From Zygnema circumcarinatum (Eukaryota > Streptophyta > Zygnematophyceae > Zygnematales > Zygnemataceae): a stretch of 56,725 nucleotides of DNA. Below, piece by piece: positions 33,706 through 44,222 of the stretch. Under the pieces are notes generated by a model. It was not told where the DNA came from, did not search any database, and worked only from the letters and a program-made list of their open reading frames with translations. The translations under genes were made by a program, and so were the position numbers. The stretch's first letter is position 1; the number at the start of each line of letters is the position of its first letter. Location of the stretch: contig CM074808.1 of the NCBI GenBank assembly GCA_037447605.1, forward strand, positions 1,171,536 through 1,228,260, read 5' to 3'.

Positions 33706-34811
33706 GTGGAGCATTAGTGGAGCATTAGTGGAGCACCAGCAACAAGAGGGCTCTTCGATCCATACTGTTGCCGGAGAGTGTTGCTAGTACTACCAAACCT
33801 GGGAGAAGACGACGCAGAAAGGGAACGGATGCCTCCGGCCGTGGAATTGCGAGGCAAACGCCGCGAATGACGTTGCCGCGAAAGGTAGGGAAGAGGGGAA
33901 GAGAAGGGAGGGGGGAGGTGGCGGCTGCAGTGGCGGCGTCCGTCGCCTCCTGCAAACCCTAAAAAATTGTCGACGGTGACGCGCGTACGGTAACCGCGGT
34001 GGGCCACGGCGGACGCTTCAAATCGTGCACGTGGCGATCGCTGATTGGAAAACGGCGTTTTGATGGAACTCGTCATTTTATCTGCAAAACGGCGTCCTAC
34101 GTGGACCGTAATGAGCTCGTTACGAAACGGGCTGATGGAAACTGACCCTGAGTCGCGGCAGTTGCAGGAATGGCCAATTCAAACTCTCAACTGAAAGTGC
34201 ACTATTGCTGTTTTTCCAATAGACCATTGAACAATGAGGTAAATAAATGTTCGATTTCTCAACCTCCTCGGTAGTCTGGCAATCATTGCACACGCCGTAC
34301 CGACAGTGGCCTACGACCCGAGTGAACGGTCCCTACGGTGGTCCCCCAGTGGCAACTGTACGGCTTAGTACGGAAGGGCCCGTTTCCAGCCCACCCAGTG
34401 GAGGCCGTCGCGCCACGCGGCGGAGTGTCGGTACCGGCGTGGCCCGCTCAGGGCCGCCCGCCCGGGCGGGCCCCCCCGGTCAAGCTCCCGTCAGGCCGGC
34501 CAACCGTTGCCGGCCAACCGTTGGATCGCTCCTGCGTGTCTCAGAACTGCGGTACCGTACTAAAAAGCAGTGCTTTTGAAGTCTGACAGCCCCCAGTACG
34601 GCTGAAAGAACTATCCTCCGGTTGATTCTGTGCAGCCTGACAGGCCTTAAGCGAACTTAATTCGTGCGACTCGTGCTGCCTTTGTCAGTCAGAGGATCTC
34701 GATTTTGTGAAAGTACGGTACCGTACTACCAGTACAGTAGGTTTAAACTCTGAACAATCAAAGATTTTGGCTGTTGAAAACAAAAACTATTCGTAGTCGG
34801 TGTTAAAAAAA

Positions 34812-35727
34812 GGGTAGTGTTATTTCCACCCCTTTTTTTGGATCCAAACACCCTTTCCCGGCCGGGCAGATTTCAAAAAGGATTAAAAACGGAAAATGCT
34901 TTTTTCACGCCTTTTTGGAATCGATATCCACCTTCTTCCGTCGGGTAGATTTTATTTTCGCAAATGATACACCGTCACCCCATTTTGACTATCCTGCCTC
35001 CCTGATTTTTTTTTTGAGAGAAAAAAATATCGGCCTGCCCGAATCCGCTCGGAGCGGAAGATCCGTCCGCCACGAGATCGTTCGCGGATGTCCATCCTTC
35101 ACATGTGCGGTGAATCGGAGCCGTCAATTCCCCTGCAGATCGTAGCACTGCAGATCACCGTTCGATCTGCAGCCGGGCTCTGTCCCAGCGAGTCGCACGC
35201 GCCCACGTGTCCGACCAAAGCCAGCTCGCACGTGCGAATGCGCGTGTCCCTCGGCCCGAGATCTCCGCAAAATTATGTAGCTGGACCAGCCAGCCTGCTG
35301 CGGCTCGCCGAATTGTCAGCTGTGAAGCAATCAGCATCTGCCACGTGCTAAACTTATGACGTGACAAATTCTGATTGGTTTAAGCTCTCAATGTACAAAA
35401 TTTTGCGTTTCCTCGAAGTTGCGACCGTACGACGTTTGTACGGACATGTTTTTGAGATGCCTTTGGCGGGATACGTGGGTACTTGCCATTCGCTGGGACC
35501 GAGCCCGGATGCAGATCAAACTGTGATCTGCCGTGGTGCAATCTGCTAAGGAATCGACGGTTGCGATTCATCGCAAGTGTAAAGGACGGACACCCGCGAA
35601 CGATCTCGCGGCGGACGGATCTCGGATCTTACGCTCCGAGCGGATTCGGGCAGGCCGATATGTTTTTCTCTCAAAAAAAATTCAGGTAGGCAGGATATTC
35701 AAAATGGGGTGACGGGGTATCCGATAT
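34812..35727. mobile_element. Long-TIR element, copy 1 (right end missing)
   Basis: The left arm starts GGGTAGTGTTATTTCCACCC and matches copies 2 and 3 (41591 and 42649). The inverted right arm runs from about 35455 to GGGTGACGGGGTATCC near 35723, then stops about 180 bp short of the expected end, next to the Pack-type element. A central non-arm segment (about 35260-35450) contains CCACGTG-type motifs. No coding capacity. Confidence 0.7.
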
Positions 35728-36201
35728 AAAACGATAATTTAAGGGGCCGACTATTTACAGTGTACGGATTCTGAATGTAGTGTACGATTTCGCCGGGCAG
35801 CAAAAAAAAGGTTTTTTTGGCGAAAAATGCTGTTTCACACTTTTCAGAATAGATACAGACCTTTTATCGTCGGATGTACGGATGGTGATTTGAAATGTAC
35901 GAAGCGCGCGCGTCTACAAGGTATAAGGGCGCAACACGTGGAGCGACATGATTGGCCGGGACAACATATGACGTGTCAAGTATGTTTGGGACCGTGACGT
36001 GACGAAACGAGACGCGACAAAAGTGGAGTCCGCGGACGGCAGTCGGAAATGGCGGGAAAAAAACTGACAGATTTCAAAAACTCATTTTAGGGTTTGTCAA
36101 CGTCTCCCGCACCTCCTTCGTATAGTTCGCGCTCCTCCCTCCGCGCTCTGCTCACTCTCTCTCTCTGCTCTCTGCTCTCTGCTCTCTCTCTCTACAGGGA
36201 G

Positions 36202-37088
36202 ATGGAGTTCGTTACGCAGGAGGAGTTCATCGATGAAGGAACTTCACAAATGCTTCCTCAGGTGTCTGGGTGGTTAAACCTAGGGTAATTTTATGCCTTT
36301 TATGCCTTTCTTCTTCTTCTCCTTCTCCTTTTGTCTTTTGTCTTTTGTCTTCTGTCTTCTGTCTTTTGTCTTTTTTCTTCTGTCTTTTGTCTTCTCCTTC
36401 TCCTTCTCCTTCTCCTTCTCCTTCTCCTTCTCCTTCTCCTTCTCTTCTCCTTCTCCTTCCTTCTCCTTCTCCTTCTCCTTTTGTCTTTTGTCTTCTGTCT
36501 TCTGTCTTCTGTCCTTTGTCTTTTGTCTTCTCCTTCTCCTTCTCCTTCTCCTTCTGTCTTCTCCTTCTCCTTCTGTCTTCTCCTTCTCCTTCTCCTTGTC
36601 CTTCTCCTTCTCTCTCCTTCTCCTTCTCCTTCTCCTTCTCCTTCTCCTTCTCCTTCTCCTTCTCCTTCTCCTTCTCCTTCTCCTTCTCCTTCTCCTTCTC
36701 CTCCTTCTTCTCCTTCTCCTCCTTCTTCTCCTTCTTCTCCTGCTTCTCCTTCTTCTCCTTCTTCTTCTTCTTCTTCTTTTTCTTCTTCTTCTTATTCTTC
36801 TTCTTTCTACTTTCATCTTCTTCTATTGTTGACTGTGACTGGAACCCGGTTATTGGTTGTGACAGAAACTGATCAAAGGGCTCGGGTGGTGTGGTGGATC
36901 TCCTTGCAGCATATAGCCAGGAGCCCTGGCGGCTGGGCTACATGCGCTTGGATCCCTCACACGTGGAGGATCAACTGGAGACTGCTCTGATGCAAGTCAC
37001 TCGGATAGGCTTCAGTAATCATTCAGGCATTGGACTAGGCAAGATGTTGATAGGGATGATAAAAGCATTCAGGCTGCAGAAAGGGTAG
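36202..37088 (+). pseudogene. Captured gene fragments within the Pack-type element
   Basis: After a CT-rich leader and TACAG, an ATG at 36202 opens MEFVTQEEFIDEGTSQMLPQ, which stops after 28 codons. Beyond the (TTCTCC)n tract, an acceptor-like CTTGCAG at about 36908 is followed by a second coding-like piece, PWRLGYMRLDPSHVEDQLE then TALMQVTRIGFSN, which also ends soon. Both have non-repetitive, gene-like composition, but I cannot name the parent gene. They are probably parts of one host gene copied into the element. Confidence 0.4.
36303..36810 (+). repeat. (TTCTCC)n and TTTTGTCTTC low-complexity tract
   Basis: The pyrimidine-only strand is made of TTCTCC hexamers, with TTTTGTCTTC/TCTGTCTTC blocks at 36330-36390 and 36478-36530 and a TTC tail. 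It keeps Ser/Phe/Leu-only frames open in three phases on the plus strand and an Arg/Glu/Lys frame on the minus strand, none of which is a credible gene. Confidence 0.95.
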
Positions 37089-37146
37089 CGGGATGAAGCG
37101 AGCAGGATGTTGGACATATGAAATGACAGAATTTTCTTGAAGCGTA

Positions 37147-37169
37147 CCCCAGCCATGGTGTGGCTGGGG
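37147..37169. other. CCCCAGCC/GGCTGGGG hairpin
   Basis: A perfect 8-bp stem with a 7-base loop lies at the inner edge of the Pack-type element's right TIR. A similar stem, CCCCAGCC-(7)-GGCTGGGG, is at 10264-10286 in the LTR. It could be an RNA hairpin near a 3' end; the role is unknown. Confidence 0.4.
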
Positions 37170-37560
37170 ATTTTCTGTGTATTAAAAAAGTCTCCTTGAC
37201 GTTGACAAACCCTAAAATGAGTTTTTGAAATCTGTCAGTTTTTTTCCCGCCATTTCCGACTGCCGTCCGCGGACTCCACTTTTGTCGCGTCTCGTTTCGT
37301 CACGTCACGGTCCCAAACATACTTGCCACGTCATATGTTGTCGCGGCCAATCAGGTCGCTCCACGTATTGCGCCCTTATACCTTGTAGACGCAGGTGCTT
37401 CGTACATTTCAAATCACCATCCGTACATCCGACGATAAAAGGTCTGTATCTATTCTGAAAAGTGTGAAACAGCATTTTTCGCCAAAAAAACCTTTTTTTT
37501 GCTGCCCGGCGAAATCGTACACTACATTCAGAATCCGTACACTGTAAATAGTCGCCCCCT

Positions 37561-39377
37561 AATTTAAAATCGAAATATTAACTTGGCACATGCGGCCATA
37601 TCGAATGAACTTCTCGAAATTCGGTGTCTCCTTCGTACCCGAAAATGGGGTACAAAAATGAGGTTAAGATTACCAAGCCAAAACCCGACACGTGGCAGAC
37701 CGACTTCCACGGCAACCCCTGCTCTGCTCTTCCTCTGTTGCTGGTCCCTTCGCGCGGCGCCACGTGGCGCTCTCTCCCTGGCGCGAGCCGCGCTAATGCG
37801 CCGCCCTTCCGGCATGCTTCCGCGCTCGCACGTGCGAGCGGTGGCGGGCAGCGGCGGAGGGCAAAAAGTTCACCCCCCAGAATGGTCTCGTCCCGTTGGA
37901 CGGCCCTCGCCCGCCCGCCCACCCCGGATCCCCCCCGGGGGCGGGGCGTACGGCTGCCTGCGTACGGACGACTTTTTAGGGCTGACACGTGCCCGGCCGG
38001 CGGCGGCGTCTGGCGGGCACGAGCTGCCGTACGGCCGGATGCGGACCTTGTTTTCTCCCCACGTGCCATCCACGTGGCGTTTTCTCGTTGGCTCCAGCGG
38101 CGGCCCTCCGGCGTCCGTTCGCTGCCTGGGTGGTTGAACGGTAATAAATTGCTTGGGCAGCTCTAGGGGATGTCAGACTTGGCAAAAACTTACGAAAAAG
38201 AAAAGTTACGAAAAAGAAAGGTACGAGAGTACACCGCTGCAGGCTGATCGCTATATCAACGGGATACTCGTTCTTGTGAAAATCTTACGAGTGGACATAC
38301 TGACGATTTTTAAGTCTGACGACCCCTACTAGCACTGAGGAAAAAACTTCCCTAAATCTGATACCGAAACGAGTACTCGGTTGATATTGAGACGCCCTTG
38401 CAGAGGGTACCAACATTCGTTTAGCACTACTGAAGAAATGACTTGCCGTTCGATTCTTTGTGAAGCCGTGCAGGATTCCGTTTCTGAAGGAGCAAAAAAA
38501 CCATCCGCCTCAGTTTCCAACCTCAACCTCTGAAGAAAGTTGAACCACAAAATCCGATCCGGTCCGTTGAACTTCCAATTCCACGAGCTTCGTTAATCCA
38601 TGGATCCATTTCCGGTGGATCCGCGCGAGCCCCCCATTGGCCGTCCGCATCTCCCGCGCCCGCGGCACGCGCGTGGGGGCCCTCCGCCCCACACTCAGGG
38701 CGCCCCCGCCGCCTGCCGCCACGTGTACGTACGGACTCTACGCCACGTGGCGAAGATCACTCGTGTCAGCGACGCGTTTATGTGGTCGCTTGTGCCACGT
38801 GGCGGGAATGTAGCACCACGTCACTGGCGCCGAGCTGAGGGCGCGCGCAGGGCGCACGCCGCCACGCGCTCGCCTCAGGGCGAGGGCGAGGGAGGGCGGG
38901 AGGGGGGGAGGGAGGGAAGGAGGGAAGGAGGGAGCGCGGCATAAGAGGGGCCTCCGCCGCCTACAGTGCCGCAAGAGTCCAGCAGATTTGGATCCCTATC
39001 ACCGCAACATTGCCGACGCCTCGCGCAGGTGAGCGATCTGATGCCTTGCGCGGCATGGGGGAGAGGAGGGGGGAGGGAGGAGGAGAGGGGCGAGAGTGAG
39101 CATCGGCAGTTGGGGGAGGGTGGGTTAGGGTACAGTGAATGGATAGAGTTTAGCTGGGAAGGGAATGGGGGGGGGGAGGATCGGGATGACTCTTGGTAAT
39201 AGTAAAGGTTTTTGGAGGTCTGTGAGGTGTGGTGCTGCGGCAGGGTACGAACAGTCGGCAAGGTAGGCTTTTGCGAAGTTGACTTGGCTTCAGATAACGT
39301 GGGAGAGGCTTGAAATGTGAGATTAAATGGTTCGTGGATGAGGGGCGCAGAAAGCACCCAAGCGAAGGCTGTGCACA
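37561..39377 (+). promoter_or_regulatory. Upstream region of ZIP1 with many CACGTG boxes
   Basis: G-box or ABRE-like ACGT cores are dense here: ACACGTGG near 37688, CCACGTGGC near 37761, 38069, 38742 and 38794, ACACGTGC near 37982, and CCACGTGC near 38058. A purine tract (GGGAGGGAGG, about 38888-38935) precedes a likely non-coding first exon ending CGCAG at about 39028 with donor GTGAGC; an acceptor GCGCAG near 39350 would lead to the ATG at 39378. No coding gene was seen. Regulation by bZIP or bHLH factors is inference from the motif only. Confidence 0.5.
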
Positions 39378-40801
39378 ATGTCGTCATACACAATACCGCA
39401 TAACTGCACCGCTCCTCCCGGAAACGCCGGTGATGCGATTGAGTACCGTGTTGGAGGCCTGTTCGGAATTCTGGTGGCCGGCCTGTACGCTTGCTTCCCC
39501 CGATCTCTGCCTTTCCTGCGTGTGTGTGCGTGGAAGCATTGGTGAGAGCCTCTCGAGCGGTTTTGCCAAGTGCATTTGTCTCTTGCGCCTGCAGGGCCGG
39601 TTTCTTGGCGCCAGTGTTCTTTTCAGTGAGCGAGCGGATGCGGCTGCCCTACTTCCTCATTCAGGCGTTTGCAGCAGGCGTGGTGGTCGCGACCGGGTTG
39701 GTGCACGTCTTACCAGGTAGGTCGGCAGCGTCCCCTCCAAGGGAGATTACTGCTGCGGTGGCGTTGAAGCGAGAGAGGGAGTGGAAGAGGAGGGAGTGGG
39801 AGGAGAGGCGTCCTAATGCGGGGGTGTGATTCGGGTGCAGATGCTATCAAGGCGTCAGAAAACCACTGCGCCGGCTTCGATCCTAAATTTCCATGGGTGG
39901 CCGTCCTCACCCTCTTCTCCATTTTCGCCACTTTCTCTGGAGAGCACACCCTGAGGAAAGTTCTGGAAGCTCGAGCTGCGAAAAGGGCCTTCGTTGAGGG
40001 CGGTGAAGGTGAGCCTGAGAATACGAATAAAGGTGGAAAGCTTTTTCTAAGGCGGGACTTTATTCAACGTGAACCAGAAAGATATAATGGACATAGTGGG
40101 AATGGGGCGGCTGGAACAGGTGACGAGAAGGGAGTTGTGGAGGACAACGTTGAGTTCATGAGACTACAGAACTACCGTGTCATTGCGTACACTCTAGAAG
40201 GCGGTGTTGTCTTCCACTCCGTCTTTGTGGGGCTCACTTTCGGCACCTCTAAAAACCTCCGCTTCGTGAAAGCCCTCACCTTCGCCCTCCTTTTCCATCA
40301 GGTGGGCAGCTCAACTCCACTCGTCTCGACGGTTTGCTACCTCTGTTTTTGCTACATTTTCTTCTGCAGCTGCATTTTGGAGCCATGCTACCAACGCTTT
40401 CCTTTTGAGCCGTCCTTCATTCCATATGTTTCCTCCCGCTTGGAATGCAGGGCTTTGAAGGCGTTGCACTGGGCGGAGCCATCTCCAAAGCGAAGCTCGG
40501 CATGGGGAAGGTCCTCCTTTTTGCGCTAATCTTTGCAGTGACCTGCCCTCTGGGGGTGGCCCTGGGGGTCATCATTGGGAATTCGTACAACGAGAACAGC
40601 AAGGAGGCCCTGGTCACGGAGGTGATCTTCAACTCTATATCGTCGGGCATCCTTCTTTACAACGGGCTCGTCGACCTCATTGTGCCCACCTTTGAAGAGG
40701 ACCCCGAGTTGGCGCCCAAGAGCACCTTCCACTCTGTGTTGGGAGTTTTAGCCCTCTTCGGTGGAGGTGGCTGCATGAGCCTCATTGCGAAATGGGCTTG
40801 A
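39378..40801 (+). CDS. ZIP-family divalent metal transporter 1
   Basis: ZIP proteins carry Zn, Fe or Mn into the cytosol. Exons 39378-39484, 39595-39716, 39841-40301 and 40451-40801 join in frame (phases 2, 1, 0) to 346 aa. Eight membrane segments are expected. Visible marks: VGGLFGILVAGLAGFLAPVF (TM1), AFAAGVVVATGLVHVLP (TM2/3 with the conserved His), the TM4 block VVFHSVFVGLTFGTS with its metal-site His, the TM5 block HQGFEGVALGGAISKAK, and a C-terminal MSLIAKWA. The variable cytosolic loop (about residues 120-185) is Gly/Glu/Asn-rich and nearly lacks the His cluster typical of plant ZIP/IRT proteins, so metal sensing may differ. Substrate cannot be read from sequence. Tandem partner: ZIP2. 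Confidence 0.93.
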
Positions 40802-41590
40802 AAATATACATAGTTATACTTCCGAAAGAAAGCAGTGTAGTAGCACCTCCGGGCAGGAAGGCGAGAGAGAGGGTGTGTGTCTCTCTCGCACTGACCTGCT
40901 TAGAGCATAAATGTAGCCATCAGAGTCAGATTAAATAACAAGGGTTTGTCGCACGTGGAGCAAGAATGTCGCTTTGTTCAGAAGAAGAAGGTAGATTGTT
41001 TCCTCGCGTTGCTGTCTGTACACTACTGTAAAACCGAACAGATTTGAGGAAAAAGAAATTCAAGATTTTGGCTTCTCACGAACCAAAACCAAACCAGTCT
41101 CTCAAAAGAAAACCCTATTTTTGTGAACACGACGATGCATTTTGAGAAATGATATATGGATGCCTAAACTTTTCTCTCTATACAATGTTTGTGGAGAACC
41201 AATTGAACATTGAACACTTAGTTATCGTTCATGCTCAATTCGAATTTTCCTTGCTTATAAGGTCCGTGTTACCAATAGGCGGGCGCTACTATGTTAGAGT
41301 TCCTGTGTGTCCCTACGTATCGTATCATATCGTATATTTAGATACACGAGCTCCTATTGGTGCCATACGTAAACCGTACAATTTAGAGATTCTGTTCGTA
41401 TTTACCGTACAGCGTAATAGCGTGACCCATGTTTGAAATTCGTTTCGATAAACAGATTTTGTATTGAAAGATAGGGCAGGTTAGGTTAACACCCCTAATA
41501 CATTAACACAGACTCACCGTACTAAAAGTGGTTTCGGCAAAATCAGGGCGAATTTCTTGGGGAACGTCAAGTAAGAGGGTGGAAAATATT

Positions 41591-42528
41591 GGGTAGTGAT
41601 ATTTCCACCCCTTTTTTGGATCCAAACACGCCTTCCCGGCCGGGCAGATTTCAAAAGGGATTAAAAACAGAAAATGCTTTTTTCACACCTTTTTGGAATC
41701 GATACCCACCTTCTTCCGTCGGCTGATTTTATTTTTGCTAACCAAGGAAAATGATACCCCGTCACCGCATTTTGAATACTGTATCCCGCCTCCCTGAATT
41801 TTTTTTTTGAGGGAAAGAAATATCTGCCTGCCCGAATCCGCTCGGAGCGGAAGATCCGTCCGCCACGAGATCGTTCGCGGGTGTCCGTCCTTTACACGTG
41901 CGTGTCAATCGCAGCCCTCGCAGATCACACCACTGCAGATCACCGTTCGATCTGAAGCCGGGCTCGATCTTAGCGAATGGAAAGCGCCCACGATTCCCGT
42001 CAAAGCCAAATCGCACGTGCGAGTGCGCGCGTCCTTCGGCCCGAGATCTCGTCATTGTTAGCTCCCAGCCAATCAACATCTGCCACGTGTTACAATTTTG
42101 ACGTGGAATATTTTGATTGGTCTAAGATCTCAATGTACGAAATATTGGGTTCCTCAAGTTGCGACCGTACGACATTTGTACGGGCAAACGTTTGAGAGGA
42201 CTTTGGCGGGATACGTGGGCGCGTGCCATGCGCTGTGACCGAGCCCGGCTGCCGATCAAATAGTGATCTGCCGTGTTGCGATCTGCGAGGGAATCGACGG
42301 CTGCGATTGACCGCACGCGTGAAAAAAAATTCAGATAGGCGGGATTTTCAAAATGGGGTGACGGGTTATGATTTTCCTTGTTTCGCAGAAATAAAATCTG
42401 CCTATGGAGGGTGGTATCGATTCCAAAAAGGTGGGAAAAAAGCATTTTCCGTTTTTAATCCTTTTTGAAATCTGCCCGGCCGGGAAGGGGTGTTTGGATC
42501 CAAAAAAGGGGTGGAAATATCACTACCC
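41591..42528. mobile_element. Long-TIR element, copy 2, with 8-bp target duplication
   Basis: Arms of about 450 bp start GGGTAGTGATATTTCCACCC and end with its inverse. An exact 8-bp repeat AAAATATT flanks it (41583-41590 and 42529-42536). The size of the duplication suggests hAT or a related superfamily, while the long arms are foldback-like. The arms include GATCCAAACACGCC, CGGCCGGGCAGATTT and GGAGCGGAAGATCCGTCCGC. 938 bp, no coding capacity. Confidence 0.8.
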
Positions 42529-42648
42529 AAAATATTAGGGGGGGGTATGTTAACCGGATCCCTAGAATCGCACGGAACCAAGGTGGCAAAAACTGGAATG
42601 CACACGTGCGGCCTGACCTATTGATTTTTTGAGGCCATGTTTCTCAAT

Positions 42649-44192
42649 GGGTAGTATCATTTCCACCCCTTTTTTGGATCAAAACAGCCCTTCCCGGCCG
42701 GGCAGATTTTAAAAAGGACGAAAAACGGGAAATGCTTTTTTCACTCCTTTTTGGAATCGATACAGACCTTTTTCCGTGGGCAGATTGTATTTTTGCAAAA
42801 CAAGGAAAATAATACCCCGTCAATCCATTTTGAATATCTCATTCCCCTGATTTTAAAATTTTCGTCCTGCCTGAATCCGTTCGCAGCGGAAAATCCGTCC
42901 GCTACGAGATCGTTCGCGGTTGTGCGTCCTTCACAAGTGCAGTGAATATCCGCCGTCGATTCTCTTGCAGATCGCACCACGGCAGATCACCGTTCGATCT
43001 GCAGCCGGGCTCGGTCCCAGCGAATGGCACGCGCCCACGTGGCCCGCCAAAGCCGGCTTAAAGTGGATCTTAAAGTACATAAGTTGTACGGTCGTAGCTT
43101 TGAAAGGCGAAATACCGTACATTGAGATACTGAGGGCCAGTTTCCATCCGCCCGTTATTCCGACGTGGCGTCGTAATGGACGACGACCCATGGGTTCCAT
43201 CAGGCCGTTTCCACCAACGTGGCGCCGACGTGGCTGCCACGTGGTAACGAGGCCCCGTTCCCCAGGACGGTCCGAAAAAGGTGGTGTAACGCCATTACGA
43301 CCATTCGCGTGCCGCCACGTGGCTACCAAAGATACGCCAGCGTGCGACTGCCACGTTGGCTGGAAGCCGTCAACGCTCGGTGACCGCCGGTCGTGGTCGC
43401 AGGTCGCAACAAACCTCCTCGCCTCCTGCAAACCCTAAAAAATTGTCGACGATGACGCGCGTACGGTAACCGCGGTGGGCCACGGCGGACGCTTCAAATC
43501 GTGCACGTGGCGATCGCTGATTGGAAAACGGCGTTTTGATGGAACTCGTCATTTTATCGGCAAAACGACGTCCTACGTGGACCGTAATGAGCTCGTTACG
43601 AAACGGGCTGATGGAAACTGTCCCTAAACCAATAAAAAATTGCCACCTTTAGGAAACACGTGGCAGATGGTGATTGGCTGGCAGTTGAGAACGGCCAGTG
43701 GCCGCCAGACTGGCCGGTCCAGCTCATAATTTTGCGGAGATCTTGGGCCGAAGGACGCATGCACTCGCACGTGCGATACGGCTTGGCCGTGACACGTGGG
43801 CGCGTGTTATTCGCTGGGACCGAGGACGGCTGCAGATCGAACGGTGATCTGCAGTGGAGTGATCTGCGAGGGACTCGAAGATCCCTCCCTCGTGTAAAGG
43901 ACGCACACCCGGGAACGATCTCGTAGCGGACAGATCTTCCGCTACGAGCGGATTTGGGCAGGCTGATATTCTTTTCTATCAAAAAAAAATCAGGGGGACG
44001 AGATATTCAAAATGGGGTGACGGGGTATCATTTTCCTTGTTTTGCAAAACTAAAATCTGGCAGACGGGTTAATGTCTGTATCGATTCCAAAAAGGAGTGA
44101 AAAAAGCATTTTCCGTTTTTTATCCTTTCTAAAGTCTGCCCGGCCGGGAAGGAGTGTTTTGATCCAAAAAAGGGGTGGAAATAACACTACCC
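42649..44192. mobile_element. Long-TIR element, copy 3, with 8-bp target duplication and nested element
   Basis: It starts GGGTAGTATCATTTCC and ends GGAAATAACACTACCC, with an exact 8-bp flank TTCTCAAT (42641-42648 and 44193-44200). Without the nested 43134-43624 element it is about 1.05 kb, similar to copy 2. The internal sequence differs from copy 2 but keeps ATTGGTTTA and TCTCAATGTACG landmarks, which show where the nested element entered. Confidence 0.8.
43134..43624. mobile_element. 491-bp TIR element related to the ends of the 5.2-kb element
   Basis: Ends GGGCCAGTTTCCATCCGCCC and GGGCTGATGGAAACTGTCCC are imperfect inverses. Flanks are TGA and TAA, an imperfect 3-bp duplication. Its left 280 bp match 28912-29190 and its right 200 bp match 33950-34148, so it is the short form of the satellite-bearing element. 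It contains AAACCCTAA (telo-box-like) and many CACGTGG motifs. Confidence 0.75.
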
Positions 44193-44222
44193 TTCTCAAT
44201 TTGTCAACCTGTTCGGTTTCAC

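Larger units (their letters stand above)
28912..34148. mobile_element. 5.2-kb TIR element carrying a minisatellite, PIF/Harbinger-like ends
   Basis: The left end GGGTCAGTTTCCATCAGCCC and the right end GGGCTGATGGAAACTGACCC are exact inverses, flanked by TGA on both sides (28909-28911, 34149-34151). GG-starting ends with a 3-bp duplication resemble PIF/Harbinger (Tourist-like) elements. The first 280 bp and last 200 bp match the 491-bp element at 43134-43624. Between them lie 29190-33950: gene-like fragments, the heptamer array, and AT-rich spacer. No transposase was recognised, so the element is non-autonomous. Confidence 0.8.
28291..34795. mobile_element. Foldback element with about 550-bp inverted arms, split by a TIR element
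   Basis: The left arm (28291-28855) and right arm (34198-34795) are inverted copies. Shared landmarks include GATTTTGGCTGTT at the outer ends, CCTCTGACTGACAAAGGCAGC-like sequence, the GGGCCCGCCCGGGCGGGC palindrome, and AACATTTATTTACCTCATTG. The original loop is only about 100 bp (28856-28911 plus 34149-34197), into which the 28912-34148 element inserted. No protein is encoded by the arms. Confidence 0.65.
35742..37560. mobile_element. Pack-type TIR element with gene fragments
   Basis: Terminal inverted repeats of about 360 bp (35742-36102 and 37200-37560) begin AGGGGCCGACTATTTACAG and AGGGGGCGACTATTTACAG. AATTTA flanks both sides (35736-35741, 37561-37566). Long TIRs around non-transposase DNA resemble Pack-MULEs, but a full 9-bp duplication is not clear. 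The interior holds two exon-like pieces and a (TTCTCC)n microsatellite. The element joins the truncated right side of the 34812 element. Confidence 0.7.
41028..44222 (-). mobile_element. TIR element X, copy disrupted by nested insertions
   Basis: Ends GTAAAACCGAACAG (41028) and CTGTTCGGTTTCAC (ending 44222) are inverted and match those of the intact copy at 15167-15751. Removing the two long-TIR elements (41591-42528, 42649-44192) leaves about 710 bp. That remainder still contains a piece of repeat R at 41256-41340, and the rest lines up with the intact copy. The nesting order is X first, then the two long-TIR elements, then the 43134 element inside the second. Confidence 0.65.

Noticed and set aside
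36270-36990. Ser/Phe/Leu-rich and Arg/Glu/Lys-rich ORFs
   Set aside because: They come from the TTCTCC microsatellite inside the Pack-type element.
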